NCBI GenBank assembly: GCA_037074765.1
Contig: JBAMDO010000023.1
Location: 293,837 to 357,836 of the forward strand
Length of the DNA: 64,000 bases
Direction: 5' to 3'
Origin: Mansonella perstans
Lineage: Eukaryota; Nematoda; Chromadorea; Rhabditida; Onchocercidae
Below the pieces are notes generated by a model. It saw only the letters and a program-made list of their open reading frames with translations. It was not told the DNA's origin and searched no databases. The translations under genes and the position numbers were made by a program. This document shows, one piece after another, positions 14,001-28,200 of this stretch; the stretch's first letter is position 1, and each line of letters opens with the position of its first letter.

Positions 14001-17000
14001 TTTTAAAAGATAAGAAAGGTACGTGGAGAGAAATGGAAATGATGAAAGGAAACAGGCAAACTGTAAGAAAATAATTTTTTAAAGAAATAATGGAAAAGTT
14101 GGCTGAGTCAAATAAACATAATAACCTTGACGATTGAATCAAAATAGTAGTAAATCATTCAGTGGAAGTAACAAACGACAATCATTTCAGGTCTCGTTTC
14201 ATCACCGGACAATAGATATGAACCGATTTCTTCTGAAGTTAATTTGATAAGATTTCGCTTAGGATATTACCTAATTGAAGTTGCATAGTAACGGTTTTTT
14301 TTTTTCACTTTTTATTTAAAACTTGAACTTTAATAATTGTTGCGACGGAATAAAGAATAACCAGAATTTGAACATATATATTTATTGTACTGGAACATAT
14401 TTGGCCATAGGAAGATTTAAGAATATAGGTTTTTTTTTTTCAGTTAAACTTTGATAGCACCAATTTCTAATGAACTTCCATAATTTCAGCTTTTTCAACT
14501 CATCAACTCTGATTATCTAATTTGCTCCATATTTTCGTCCAAATTTTAAATTAACCTACCAAACTGAATTGAAACTTCTCACTTGATTTTAATTGCCAAT
14601 TGTGGCCTACATTTCGATCGATAATAAAATTTATTTTCTTATACAACATATATCAATAAATATTCAAATTTCAAATTGCAAACTTGCGAATGCAATAAAA
14701 CATTTATTGTTAAATATGAAATTTTCTATGAAAAACCACTGAAATAATCAATGGGTTATTTATATATGAACGAAAAAAAAAAATAACCAGTTATATAAAA
14801 TTATTTGCCTTCTAATGGAAAATTTCCATACCATAAAATTCAAATATAAAAGCCCAAAAGTAATTCATAACACATAAGTAATAAAAATAAATAAATGCTA
14901 GAGAATGGCCGTTATCTAATAAAATATTCAAATATCCAATATCAATTGGTTTCTTCCAATTTCGTTTTTCTCATGCATACTGCGCCTTTCTTTTTTTGTG
15001 ATATAATAATGTTTTTGTACAATTTGACAAAACATTAAATGTTTTGCCAAAGAAAAAATTATAATTTTTGTTTTTTAATTAATAACGTAAAAGTTTAATT
15101 TTGAAAAAAAATTAAATTTGATTGATAATTTCTCTTCTTTTTGCGCACTATTTTCATATTAATTGTTGTTGCTCAGTTCGCAAATTTGATTTCTTCTAAT
15201 ATCTTCAATAATCAATTTGATCCCACTCGTCAATTTCTGTGCACTTTGATTTATTGTAATTGAAAATGATTTCATATGCAAATTTACATATGAATGCCTA
15301 TGACTAATTAATTTTTAATTCTGCAAGTTTATTTAATTAAATTTTACTGAATTTTGATGATTTGTGAGAGGGAAAAGTTTTGAATAATTCGTCTGATAAA
15401 TTTGCAATAATTAAGGTTTTTTATTTTTTTTCCCCTTTTTTTTTTCTATTTCGTATCAGCAAATAACAGGCGAAAATTTTTATGCTTAATTTTAAAAATT
15501 TTAAAATAGTCTTTAACTCTTTTTATCAACTATCGCTCGCTAAATTTCCATTAACCACAGAACTTGATGACATAAATCGTCGTGAAATTTTGTTTGTGCT
15601 TTCAGCAAAAGCATAAGAGAGAGTGACAGCAAATTATTAAATTCCGGAAACCCCAGAAATAACCGCTTTTACTTCAAGGACACTTATGCTGATTGCTAAC
15701 TGGGGAAATTTCAAATAAACAATCAGGAATTTCATTAAATTACTATCAAAAGTCTCTTCTAGAAAATGATTTCTTATTATTGAAGATATATGAATAGTTG
15801 GTTATATTGAAAATATATGATGGTCCACTAGCATGTTAAATCAACTGACCAGATGTTATGATGAACTCAGGACTAGTTAATATACGAATACTATTTAAAT
15901 AGTATTGCATGAAGTTCTTCTATTTATTGATTATATGTTGGAATTTTAGTTCTTTAAAATGTAAAATAACATAAATAATTTTTTTTTTTCAATTTTATTC
16001 ATCTTTTTAAATTCTTGCTGAAAAAAAAAGTTAACAGCGATGAACTTACTTTAACAAAAAAAATCAATGAAAAAAAGCAAAGTTTTATTTTTCCTTTTGT
16101 AAATTTTCTAACGCCAAAATTTTGTGTAATCAATTTGCCATTGTCAATAATAATTTAATACCTGATCTTTCTTCAATTTTGATTCTGATTGAACTAATAA
16201 AAATGTCGAAAACAGAATCAAACTTTTGCAATCAAATTGAAATATTTTAAATGCAAGTTTGAAATGATTTTAAAAGAAACGATATTTTGAATTTTGAAAT
16301 CAAAGAATACAGCCAATAATTTTTTTTTCACCAACAAAAATTTATTGAATTTCGTCACTCGCTTTAGAATTCTCTATCAAGGCCTAAAAATGATCGTAAA
16401 TTTTCCACGATATAATTTGTGGAACTCTCTGATGAAAAAATTTCATTGGTTGAATAATTTAGACTGAATACTTTGATGAACTGTTACTAATAGATGTGAG
16501 GTGGGCACAATTTATTTGCAGAAGACAAAGTCACATCATTTTGACATTTGCATTTCAACCAGTTGCAATCACTGATATCAGTCGAGATGAATAGTTAAAG
16601 GTACTATTTACTTTTACCTTGCTTTTAAACAACTCAAAAATTAGCTGGCTCGATTATTCCTGAGAATAAATTGACATTCCAGCAAGGATGAAAGCACATA
16701 ATCATTTGAAATCTTCACATTACAATGGTCAGCTTGATTTAATGAAGAAATTTAAAGAGTTGCCAAATCCTGTTTCCGAAATCTTTGTTTAATCTTAAGA
16801 ATGTCCGGGACAAAAAAAGATTAGAATAAATTTTAGCTCATATTTTATCTTGCTGCTTTAATTATCTGAAATTGCAGTCCTAAAAATCATTTTGTCGTAG
16901 CTGATGAAATTATGCTGTATTTAAAAATCTTAATTCTTTTCGAAATTTTGAAATATTAATTAGTCCTGATTGGGACATCTAGATGGATTAATTAAAGCAA

Positions 17001-18545
17001 GTTAGCATTGCCGCTATCATCGTGCAAATTCTTGATAGAAATGATATATATAAATTTAAAGGTCAATATTTAAGAAGAATTTTTATGACAAAATGAAATC
17101 ATAACAACAGATTTTATTATAATAAATATTTGACCTTAACACCAGGAATATTACTCGTCATACTTCATACATTGCACAACTGCAAATACTCTGAAATTGT
17201 CATCTACCGTCATCTTAGTCATCTTATCGCTCTGATACAAATACTAACTTTTATTTGTTTAGAGTTTTTTTTGTCATCAGTGAAGTTTGCAGATTTCTTA
17301 ACTTTTATTTTAAATATTTATTTTCTTTCCGATTACTTTCTTATGTTAGTAACATGGAGATCTTAATACTAATTAGTTTTGACAATTTAAATTGTATTTT
17401 GTTAATAATTCTGACAAATTAGAAGCAATCGTTTGTAATTTTACAAAATGGCAGTAAAATGATTTCACTTAAGTACTTTTTTTTGTTAATTAGCATTTCG
17501 GAATCTTTTCTCTGTCATTTTAAGCAAAATTTCAATTAGTGTAAAATTAATCATGAGTCGAAATTATTATTGGCTAAGTTGCATAAATTTCATTAATGAT
17601 GAGGGAATCAAAGTGAGTTTGCAATTTACAAATTACTTTCAATTTGAGAAGGTATAAATTTTAATGCATATGAATTTAATGCATTTGTTACTTTTCCCCT
17701 GTTACTATTTGGAAATGGACTAAAGGATGATTGCTGCTGTTTCATTGTTGTTATTTTGGTTATTATTGTGGTTGCTGTTGTTTTGTTGTTGTTGCTGTAA
17801 CCGCAATTAATGTTGTTGCTGATTTTAATTGTTTTACAAGAAAATATGTGATACTAAAAAGAAATTCATTCATAAATCAAAATTTTGTCAATTTTAAATT
17901 TAAAAATCTGTCAACGTCATGGCAAATTTTCTTATAATTACTCATTCGCAATTCCGGCAGTTCTTCATATATTTCATTTTCTTTTCTTTTTTTTTTTTGT
18001 TTTGAATTATTGTTATTTGCAAGACTGAAACGATATAATGTTTTTTTTCTTCGCATTTTCTGTCATAATTAATCTGTTGTTGATCTATTGCAGTAACAGT
18101 ACAAATGAACAGAACAAATGAAATGATAGGAATTTAATTAAATTTTGCATGCAACAGCGATATTTCAACAAGAACGTGATTTCGAATGTAATTTCGACTT
18201 AGCACTTGTTTGGGATTGTTCAAATTAAAATGCAATGCTATTTTCTAATGTTAAAGTTGCTATGATGAAGTAATGGACCTATGCAGTACACATCTCCTGT
18301 ATATCTCAAAAGGTTGCTTCTTATCATGTTATCTTAACATTTTTTTCAACCATTATCAGTCTATTCGTACAAATACCATTTTGAACTGAAAATTTAATCT
18401 AAATGTGAATGAAAATTTGTAAATTAAAAATGATTTATGGTTTCGGTTCGTACAAAGGAATACATTTAATAAAAATTTATTCATTTTCCTTTGTAATCGT
18501 AAAATTTATTCATTTTCCACTATAACCGTATATTCTTTTTGCACT
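11019..18545. other. No recognised gene; TG microsatellite and a few open islands
   Basis: Seven and a half kilobases without a recognised coding family. Open islands of 30-35 codons preceded by acceptor-like sequence occur on the plus strand at 13085-13189, 14191-14288, 15606-15699 and 16688-16792. Each ends in a stop, none matches a family I know, and they do not join into one frame. A TG run lies at about 12440-12524. The left end contains the GT92 5' flank; the right end may hold the promoter of the membrane-protein gene at 18546. Confidence 0.45.
12440..12524. repeat. Interrupted TG/CA microsatellite
   Basis: Runs of GT dinucleotides interrupted by ATGC, GCGT and ATATAT. Purine-pyrimidine alternation of this kind is a common polymorphic marker. 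Confidence 0.9.
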
Positions 18546-21500
18546 ATGATGCTTACCTATGATGATACGCTACAGGTTTACAGATCACCGTATCGTCTTT
18601 ATCGACCATATCAATTTGATATTCAACAAGCGACCGTCCCAAGTAATTCAACACCGCTCTATCGTACTCCAAATCTTAATATTTTATCAGAAATTAATCG
18701 ACGTTCTAGGAGATTTGAGCGTATTGTATCTTATCAAAAAATTTTAACAGTTACTCAGGTACATTTTCATAGGTATTTTAATTTATTATTCTAAACGCTG
18801 ATGAAATTTTTATATTAAAAAAACTTTACAAAATTCTTTGTTCTATTAATCTACTTTCATTATTTTTTCATCCAGCAAATGTTTTAATTTTATTACTTTG
18901 CAACATAACAACTTTTCGACATTCAAATTTTTGCTTATCGCCGAGATAATAAAATTATAATGGAAGTTATAAATTTTTTTCTGAATGGTTTTAAAAAAAT
19001 TTTTTTGTACGAAAAATATTAGACTATGAATTTTTTAAGAATAGTAACTTTGTTCACATAGAGAGAGAGAAAAAGAGGGAGAGAAAGAAATTGATCGCAT
19101 ATTCTGTCAAAAGTTTATGCGAAAACAAACAATTGATTGACATCTGTAAAAGTTTACAAATTCAAAAGATGACAAATATACACAAGAAGAAAAAAAAGCT
19201 AATTTAATTTATATTTATCTCTTTTAATAATAAAAATCAATTTTCTCTTTCTGTTCAAATTTCATTTTTGAAAATGAACATTTCAGATGTTCTTTTCGTT
19301 ACTTCTGATGATATTAGAAGTGACGAAAATTCTGTTAATGTGGGAAAATTTCAACAACTGGGAGCAGAGATTTACGCTTGTCTGTTTTTTATCATTTTTT
19401 CTTTCCTTTTTCATTTAGAATTTTATATTGGAATGAAATAGAAAACAATAACTGCATTCCTTTTATCTTATGAAATTTCAATACTTTTTTACTGTAAAAT
19501 TCAAACATATTGCAACTGTTGCTTTTTTTATTTTCGAAATTTGCAATTAAGATTTGTATTTGGCCTAATTAGTGCAAGGGTTTAGTAGTGGAAAATCATG
19601 AAATGATAAATAATTTAAATGAAATTTGTATAAAATTTTAGGTTTGTGAAATATTTCAACCAATACTTTTTGCTACAGCCGCATTTCTAACACTTTACAG
19701 TGTTTTGCGACCAACAAAAAATACTTCACAAATTGCTATTGCATCACTTGTCGCAGCATTGGTACCATTGTTTATGTTTCCCACTCAGTCACCATTTGTG
19801 ATTAGTAAGTTCTGAAAATTTTTGAATCCTTTTTGTTTAAGGATGAAGTGAATTTAAAAGGCTATAATCGTATTATCGGGGCTTTTTTGATTATATCAGT
19901 GGATTGTATGGTTTTTTGTATGGTTTATATTTTATGCTTCTCAATTGTATGGCTGAAAAGAATGCATGAGGATGTGTGCTTTTTTTTGGTTTTTATAAAT
20001 TTCAATTTTCATTCATAATAATAGTTTAATGTGTTACGGTATCGAACTTTAAATTACCAATTTACTTTTTATAAAAATCTGGAAGTTTTTATCGGAAAAT
20101 GTTGAAACTACTAAATAAAGGTGGGGTAATTACTTTTGTATTATGACGAGATTTTTCTCACAGAAAAGTGATTCTTCGCTAAAAAACTGAACTTCCGAAC
20201 TTTCTTTATTTTTGGAATTTGAATTTTAAATTTCTCTTAAGAAAGAATGCAAAAAAATATGCAAATATATTATTCTAAAAAAATCATTGAAACTGAAAGA
20301 AAAGGTCAATTAAATAGTCGAAAAAGTTTATTGAAATACAGGACATTTTAAAGAAAAATGGAGAGAAAAAAAATCATAGTGCATTTTCAGGAAAATAGAA
20401 AAAAAAAGATTTTTTTTTTTAAATATGCGGCATTTTTCAGAATTCTTCAAACAATGAGAAATCCCATGGTAGTACTAATGATTATGGTTGGGGTTTAGAT
20501 GCTGCTACAAACTAATCTGCATTTCCTCTTGTCCTGAATGAACACGTTCATTGGGATAGTGATATTATAATTTTCTCCTCGAATTTGAATTTTAAATTTA
20601 AACTCAGAAAAGTTTTATATTATAGATTTTTGCAAAAATAAGAAATGAGAGTTTTTATAAGTTAGAGGGTAAATTGGAGCTTTGGAAACAGGAAATTTTT
20701 GAATTTAGAAAATGGCGTCAGTGTTGCTAAAAATTTCGAAACATTATTGGTTACAATAAATTTAAATGATAAGATTCCGAGAGGTTGAAAGTTGCTGTAA
20801 TATCTTGAAAGTTTTCGATTCTAAGAAATGATGATTTGGAAAAAATAAAAAGTGTTCAGAAATCATAAAATTTTAATTGATCAATTCGTTCAATCGGTTT
20901 TCATTTAGTCCCAAAATTCGATTTTTGCTAGCAACTTTTATTTCTTAAAGAAATGGAAGGCTTTGCGGAGTCGATAGTTTTTCAATCATTTTTTCATTAT
21001 TACTTCGTCAACGTGACCTTAGATTCACTTCAGTGGTCAGGAAATAAAACTGATGAAAAATTAAGATGAAACGTGTTTGAAGTTTAATTATTTGCATTGC
21101 ATTTATAAAATTTAATAAAATTCTGACAGATGCTAAAGAATATTAGGAAGCTGCAGTTATTATGGGTATTTTTTCTAATAAAAAGAATGAATAGTGAAAT
21201 TTCATTAAATGAACTTTGCAAAAGAAAATTCATAAAAGCAAATCAAGAAAACAACAATAAATAGCTGTTGAAAAGTAATTTTCAAATATTTCCACAAAAA
21301 AAAATTCGAATTAAATTTCGTTTGTATTTTATTCTCTTACAGATGCAATTGAAGCAATACGTTTGAGTCGGTTGATCGATCATCCGTCTATATCGAGCGA
21401 TGAAGCACAGCCCGAAATTTTATCACCGTCAATTGGTATGAGTAATTTGGAACGATTACAACAATTGACACATCTACCGATTCTTACGCTTTCTAAACAT

Positions 21501-22187
21501 GTTAAAGCACAGGTATCTTAATTAACTGAAACTATTATTTTATATTGAAAATTTTAATTCGTAATTTATTTTGGAAATTTCTCGAATGTTAAGGTTTTGT
21601 TGAAACTTTGATCTAAATTATATTTGTTTCTAAAAGAATAAATGCGGATATTATCACTTCGGATGGTATAATGATTTGTTACATGAAATTTTCAATTAAT
21701 AAACTTCCAACAACAGTATTGCCTTATTTTAGTGACATGATTCTTAAAAGCAATTATGACACTAAAAAAGTAATAAGGATATTAACAAGGTTTGAAATTA
21801 AACAGATGCAATACGAAAAATTGTATTTTAAATAAATTGGCAAAATAATTGAAATTCCAATTGAAGTTATTAGGAAAAATGCTAAAATCAGTGTAATTTT
21901 AGATTAAAAATGATTTCAAATGTTTGAATTTTCTACAAAGGAAAGAAATGTAACAATAAAATGCAATCTGTCAGGAAAAATTTTATTTTCAGAATTGGAA
22001 ATCAATTCCGACTTTTCCTTCCGTTCCTTCATCAACCTCGTCAACATTAACAACATCGTTCTACGCAATTCAACAACTGCTCACTTTACAATATTTACTG
22101 ATTGCTTATGCATTCTTCTCATTTGCTTATTACATTGTGTTAGTCATGACATTAATTACCTATGTTCAACTAGTACAGTTGCAGTAA
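18546..22187 (+). CDS. Multi-pass membrane protein of unknown family, four exons
   Basis: I do not recognise the family. Exons: 18546-18758, 19642-19804, 21343-21512, 21993-22187 (stop TAA), giving 246 aa. Donors are GTACAT, GTAAGT and GTATCT; acceptors are TTTTAG, CTTACAG and TTTTCAG; phases agree. The N-terminal 70 residues are polar, Tyr/Arg-rich and without a signal peptide. Hydrophobic segments lie at about 77-93, 101-118 and 210-236 (the last contains LLIAYAFFSFAYYIVLVM). A polar 90-residue loop between the second and third ends in a Ser/Thr run (VPSSTSSTLTTS). If the third donor is ignored, the frame stops at 21521; the acceptor at 21992, the phase fit and a third membrane helix favour exon 4. 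Start: two ATGs in a row at 18546; an upstream exon is possible. An AATAAA follows at 22241. Confidence 0.65.
19293..19329. other. Intronic hairpin
   Basis: TTTTCGTTACTTCT, a 9-nt loop, then AGAAGTGACGAAAA: a 14-bp stem with a single G.T pair, inside intron 1 of the membrane-protein gene. Just upstream (about 19260-19278) is a second, shorter A+T-only palindrome. The stem is too short for a typical miRNA precursor. Confidence 0.5.
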
Positions 22188-22240
22188 CTCTGTTCACTTT
22201 TTTTTCAGTTTAATTAATTTTTGATCTTAATTGTTTTTAC

Positions 22241-22246
22241 AATAAA
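22241..22246 (+). terminator. Candidate poly(A) signal of the 18546-22187 gene
   Basis: A canonical AATAAA 54 nt after the TAA at 22187. Spacing suits a short worm 3' UTR, but the motif is common in such A+T-rich DNA. Confidence 0.5.
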
Positions 22247-25200
22247 TAGACTTGTTGTATTAATTGTGAAATGCTCCAAAAATTTTTTTGTCCCAATTTT
22301 AAACAGAAAAAATTTGTCATTGTGATATGTAAATTTGTCCTTTCAACTAATAAAGCATAATTTGTTGATAATTAAATAATTAAAATAAAAGATTGAACAA
22401 TTACAAATATTATGATTGAAAAATGTACAGAGCAGAAGTGGAAAAAGAAAATCCTTCATCGAAGATGCTATGAAAGCTAAAAATGATTGAAGTTAGCTTG
22501 CCTTGAGGTTTAACCATGTTTTATGGTAGCTTTTTCTTTTAAATGTTTCAAGGTCAGAAATCTTTTTTGGTCAATGATAGATTCGGTTATTTAAACTTCG
22601 AAGTTTCAATTTTATTGGTCTTATTTTCGTAGCAAATTACTTCCACTAGCGATTACATTATCAATTTTTTCGATTTGAAATTTTATCAATCTATCTATTA
22701 ACTTAATGGTTAAATTGCGATGATCGCACTAAAGTGCGCTTACAGATATCAGCTAGTAAACTGATTAGGCTTCTCGATTTTAAAGTATACTTACAAAAAC
22801 TCATCACTTTTCTCTATGCTAAATGAAACTGACCCATGATAGTGGACTATTTAGCTAATTTCACAAATTCACCGTCTAAATAATTTTTTTCCTTCTCAGC
22901 TTCTCTGTTGTTTTATTTAACAAAACTTTATAACGGTTTTATGATTTCATTAAATTTGGCATTAATTCTGCGCGTTCCTAAATTCCTTCGGCTAATTCTT
23001 CCATTGTTCACATTTGTCATCTCATCAAATGTCAATCAGTGCTATGATAAAGATCTGATTTAAACAGGAAAGTCATCAAGAAAGCTAAGCTGACTGTCTC
23101 TCTTAATTGAAATTTTATTTAAATTTTCATTTTGCCTAAGCCAATATTGGCAAGTTTTTTGTTAGATAAAAAGTTATTTTTTCGAATGAAATTTTCCCTT
23201 CTAATTCAATTCATTTTGTTTCAAAAATAAGCAGCAAAATTGAGCGGTTTTTTTTTTCAATTTTGTTCAATCTATTTTTTAGTTTAAAAATAATTTCTTG
23301 TGATTCTTTTTTTTTAAATTAATTATAAGATAGACTAAGAATAAAATTTTATCAAAGACAAATTGCATTAAAGCATCTGAGCGTGGAATTTTTTTTCGAT
23401 TAATTTCATCAATCTATTCAACTTTTCAGTCTAAAAGGAATTTCATTATGCTTGAAATTGGTAAGTTTTTCAACAGTGAATTTTTGTTTAATTTCAGACG
23501 AAAATCATTTTTCTGGAAGTGATGTTTTATTGAAAAGGTAGGAATTGTGGTGAAATATCTGTGCTCTCAACAAATCAAATCCTTTTTATTTTTTTTAAAA
23601 TTTTTTTAAAAACTTTTGAATGATGACGCCGAAAAGAAAATGCTATGAATGAAAGCGAATTATTTGGCCAATTTTAGGCTTGTCTTATTTCCTGGGACTT
23701 TTCTTTTGAGTGAGACTGTATGATCTTTCTTCACCAATACAATGCATTGTTCATGACTTCAAATATTATTTTAATTTGTTTTTTTATAATTTAAATTAAT
23801 TTAAAATAATTCATTAGCAAAAGAACATAATCAAAAATAATCCTAAATGATAGCTAAATGGAATTTTTTGGAAACTATTTGAAAAATAAATGCAAGCATA
23901 AAAAAAAGTCTTTCTTCAATTCATTAATTAATTAAACGATAGCTTTGCAATCAATAAAAACTAGTTCTCTATTTGATTTATTAATGAATATTTCGAATTA
24001 GGAACTTAGTATTATTTGGTATTTCTCCTCATTATTAATTTAACTAGAAGAAATATCGCGCTTTCAATTTATTTGATGGAATCATTTTGTGTCATCTATT
24101 CTTGCATATTTATTACAAATCGTAATACACTGAAAATTGAAAATTGCAATTTTTATATTCGCATTTGATTTCCTGTTTTTTACAGAAGGAGGTCTTAAAT
24201 TTCAAAAAACAATTCAGCTTGCTAATTGGTAAAGTTAATTAAATGTGAAAAAAACTGTTACATTAATGAATGATTAATTGCTTTATTCATAAATATTTCA
24301 CAGCTAATTGCAAATAATAGATCATGTCCAAATCATAAAAATGTCAATAAGTAGTAACAATGGCGATTTCGAGCAAATGTCAATTTAGATCAAATGGAAT
24401 CCTAATTAACAAATTAATTATTAATATGATTTCTGATTTAAACAATTACAAGAAACATTGCTAGCATAAATTGTTTTTATTTTAAATCGTTGCTTTTTTT
24501 TAATTTTCTTTATGTGAAAAAAATTGCCATCATGAAGAATTAGCAGCAGTAGAATTTTCAACGTTTATTTGGCAATTTGCAAGGAAGTTGTCAATGAGTT
24601 TTGGTGAAATCAGCCTGCAACATTTATCAGTTTAAATTAATCCAATACAAAGATCAAAATGAAAGGTATCATTAAATAGGAACTAAAATTTTCGAACATT
24701 TTATGAAGGAATTTTTTTTAAACTTTAAAACCTTTTGCACTTTTCATTTCGTTCCTTTTCTTTGGTATTTTGAATTATTATTTGTAAAAAGATTAGTTCA
24801 TTTCGTTTTTTTTTTTCTTTTTTTTACAAATAGTTTTAAAAAACTAAACGTTTTAACATAATATTTAACGAAAAAAAGACAACGATTTTCCTAAATGCAT
24901 AAGTTTTTTATATAAATGCTGAAGCATTCATGTAAACAACTTTTAAAATATTTCATTGAAACTTTCACTATATGATTCTGCAACTTAATATATGAAATCT
25001 GATTGCCATTTCACAAAAACATAACAGCTGTAGTTAATCAAATCTATTAAATGAAAATAAATGGATTCATGGAGTAAACATTATTTGAAATTTAATTTTT
25101 CTCAATAATTTCTTCTTCAGCTTTTTCACTTAAAGCAGTAGTAACTGTTAATGTTGTTTTTATTAGATGTGTATTATACATCAATCAACATTTATTTTTT

Positions 25201-28200
25201 TTAATCAAATGAAAATTTTTTTCTATTTAATTCTAGATTGGAAGGTTTAAATTAAAGTTACAGTTTAAGTCAGAATTTAAAAGTTAAAAGTTAAAATTAT
25301 TAATAAAGTTTCACAAATGCGACAGAATGACGCGTTTATTTTACTGCTGAGTGTTTAATGAGTAATATGGAATTTATTGATTTAACTTCAAAATTTTGAT
25401 AGCGAATTTTGATTCTAACCTTGGTTTTATTTTCTGCCTGAGAAAAAAAGAAATTTTTTCCTGAGGCAAATCAAAAAATAGCCATATCTATAATAGAATT
25501 AATTTCCATCTCTTTTCAATTTGATTGGAAAACTTTTTTGCTTTTTCGTTTTTTTCTTTGTATAATGCTTCGTCGATAAGTTATTTCATGAAGTAGCTTT
25601 TATAAAAGATTAATTTATTAAGCCAAAAGATGCTTTTCTATTTGATTCTCTTTTGAATTTTATATTGAAAGAAGACTGAATTAAAAATTTTTTTTTTTAA
25701 ATACTGATTTTTGATCTAAAAAAAATGGCTAATTAAATTGATTGTCATGAAATTCCCATCTATCTTTCTAATTAATTAAATCTTACTTATTCTAGCAGAA
25801 CTGCAATTCTTTACATACACAAATCTGTTTTGCTGTAAAAATTAAATTTCACATAACTTTTATTTGAAATATCTTCCGCTTCATTGTAGCTTTGTAATTT
25901 TCATCTCAAATAAACTTTCCCAGCATCCATTCATCACTTTCAGCACTCTGTTTCAACATATTTTCATTTATTAAATGTCAAAAACAAACAGCAAAATGCA
26001 GACATAACGTATGCACCTGTCACAGGTATATTGGGCATTTTATTTCATATGAAATAAGGCGCTTGCATCATCAGCATGCATCAGTTATTTGCCACAACTT
26101 ACCATGCTACCAACGCAAGTCGTGCCCTAAATTTGATTTGTAAATATGTGATTGTTATGTAATTGATATTTGTCGAATATTATAAAGCAATCTAAAATTT
26201 CATTATTCATTTGCAACAATTAGTAAATTATTGACCAAATTGTTGACCTTAAACTGACCAAACGATAGTAATTATGTGTTTTTAGTAATTATGTGATAAA
26301 ATTATGTGTTTTTATTATTTGTACTAAAAGTACATACAACTTTTATTTTTTCCATTAAAAATAGAACTATGATTTATATTTTGGATTGATAGTTCAAGAA
26401 TTTCATCTCCGAGAATTCCTAACTGATGATTTAACCAACACTAAATTATTTGAAAATTTAACAAATCATATATTTTTAGTATAAATAAATGATCAATGAT
26501 AAATTTAATGACACAAATTAGAAATTAATAAGAATTCTAATGGCGAACTTCACAATCTAATTGGTTTCAATTTTTTGAAAAGCAAAGGAATTGTGAAATT
26601 TTATTTTAATAATCATATTAAGTATTCAAATCAATTGGAAATGAACATCTCAGAGTAATTAGCCGTGTCGAAATGTTGCTTAATTTTTAATAATTATACA
26701 TAATATGCGAGGAAAACTTCATCCAATTGATAGGAAAATTTGAGCATTCTTGAAGAACAAAAAGATCTCCGAGAATATTCAATTTAATGGAAATAAAATT
26801 GAAATAAAATTTCACAAATTATTGTTCAAATTTAAAAAAAAAAAAAAAACAGATAAAAAGAGGCGGGTTATAAATTGAAAGAGGCGGAGATGATTTGACA
26901 ACGAGCGTCATCAACTCTGAGGAAGAACAATGAACAATAGCATTATTATCCATTGGGCAAGATATTCATGTTTTGATAGGTGGTGGAAAGATGTTTAGGA
27001 GTTAAACTTTGTTTATACCGCAACTGTAATTCGTTTATTGTAATCTATTTTTAGTATTAATACATTCAATTCGATTGTTATTACCGTCTATCTAATCGAG
27101 TTTAAATTATATTCTTATTGTTGGTACTACTTTTTTTTTTTTTTTAAATGATTTGATTGCAAATTGGTTCATTGTTTTATATTATGCATTCGTTTAGATT
27201 CTTATTAGATCATAATTCGTTCCATACATTCTATTAACTCCCAATTATATCATTATTCGTTTTATGCACTTCATTAGATCAGATTAGATCACACTGTACG
27301 GTCAAATTATTATTGATACCACATTTCTGATATGTTACCTGTACCAAATTATTAATTTATATCGTTGATATTATCATTTTTGATGGCTTTTTTCTTCATC
27401 ACTTCTTTTAGATCTATATTTTTTCAGATCATTTCAGATAAAATGTTTCAGATTTCAGATAAATGATTTCGAATCATTGCATAAAATAAAGTGCAATGTT
27501 TAAAATTTCCTTTAAACAGATTTCATTCATTGCTAATTAAATGGTTACGGTATTAATTGCGTGAACTTGAACAAAATTATTGATGTCATATATTTCCCTT
27601 GACTTCTGACCCTTGACTACATGCATCGCTCATTGTAGTATTATAAGAAAGATGGTTTTTTTGCAAATAATTTGAAAATTTTTTCCCTACATTCTTTTCT
27701 TGTTTATATAGACTCAATTATTTTATTCAGTTAAAACTAAAATTTCTTACTTATTCTTCCTGAAATTCTTTTTCCTAATTTCTTCAATGTATACAAAAAC
27801 AAAAAAAGCCCATAAAGAAGAATGAAATGATCATTCATCAATTGTAATCTTTTCATCTCTATGATCGATGATTATTTTAAATAGCATTTAAACATGAAAT
27901 ATTTGAACTTTTTATCTCTTTGAACTCACTTTTCAAATCTTTGAAACAATTTCAAAGCTTGCCGAATGATTATTTCAGTTATATGATTAGCTCGATTTCC
28001 CTTGTACGATATTGAAATGACCGAATCACATCAGTCATGTTAGGATGAAAGCATTGCCATTTTAAAATTTACTTTATTAACCTACTTTTGCACCTTTATA
28101 CAAAGTATATTTTGTATAAAGAAAGCAAAATGCATCTAAATTTTTCGTTGAATTATTGTTGAACAAATTAAGTTACTCGTAGAAAGTTACAACGATTATT

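Noticed and set aside
14191..16792. Three further acceptor-bounded open islands (14191-14288, 15606-15699, 16688-16792, +)
   Set aside because: Each ends in a stop within 31-35 codons, phases do not connect and no family is recognisable; selecting the best of many frames easily yields such islands.
21920..22213. 97-codon frame over exon 4 of the membrane-protein gene
   Set aside because: It is in a different frame from exon 4; the frame after the TTTTCAG acceptor gives a Ser/Thr linker and a clean helix in phase with exon 3.
26099..26122. 24-nt microexon candidate on the minus strand (AATTTAG ... GTAAGT)
   Set aside because: Good borders, but there is no flanking gene on that strand to receive it.
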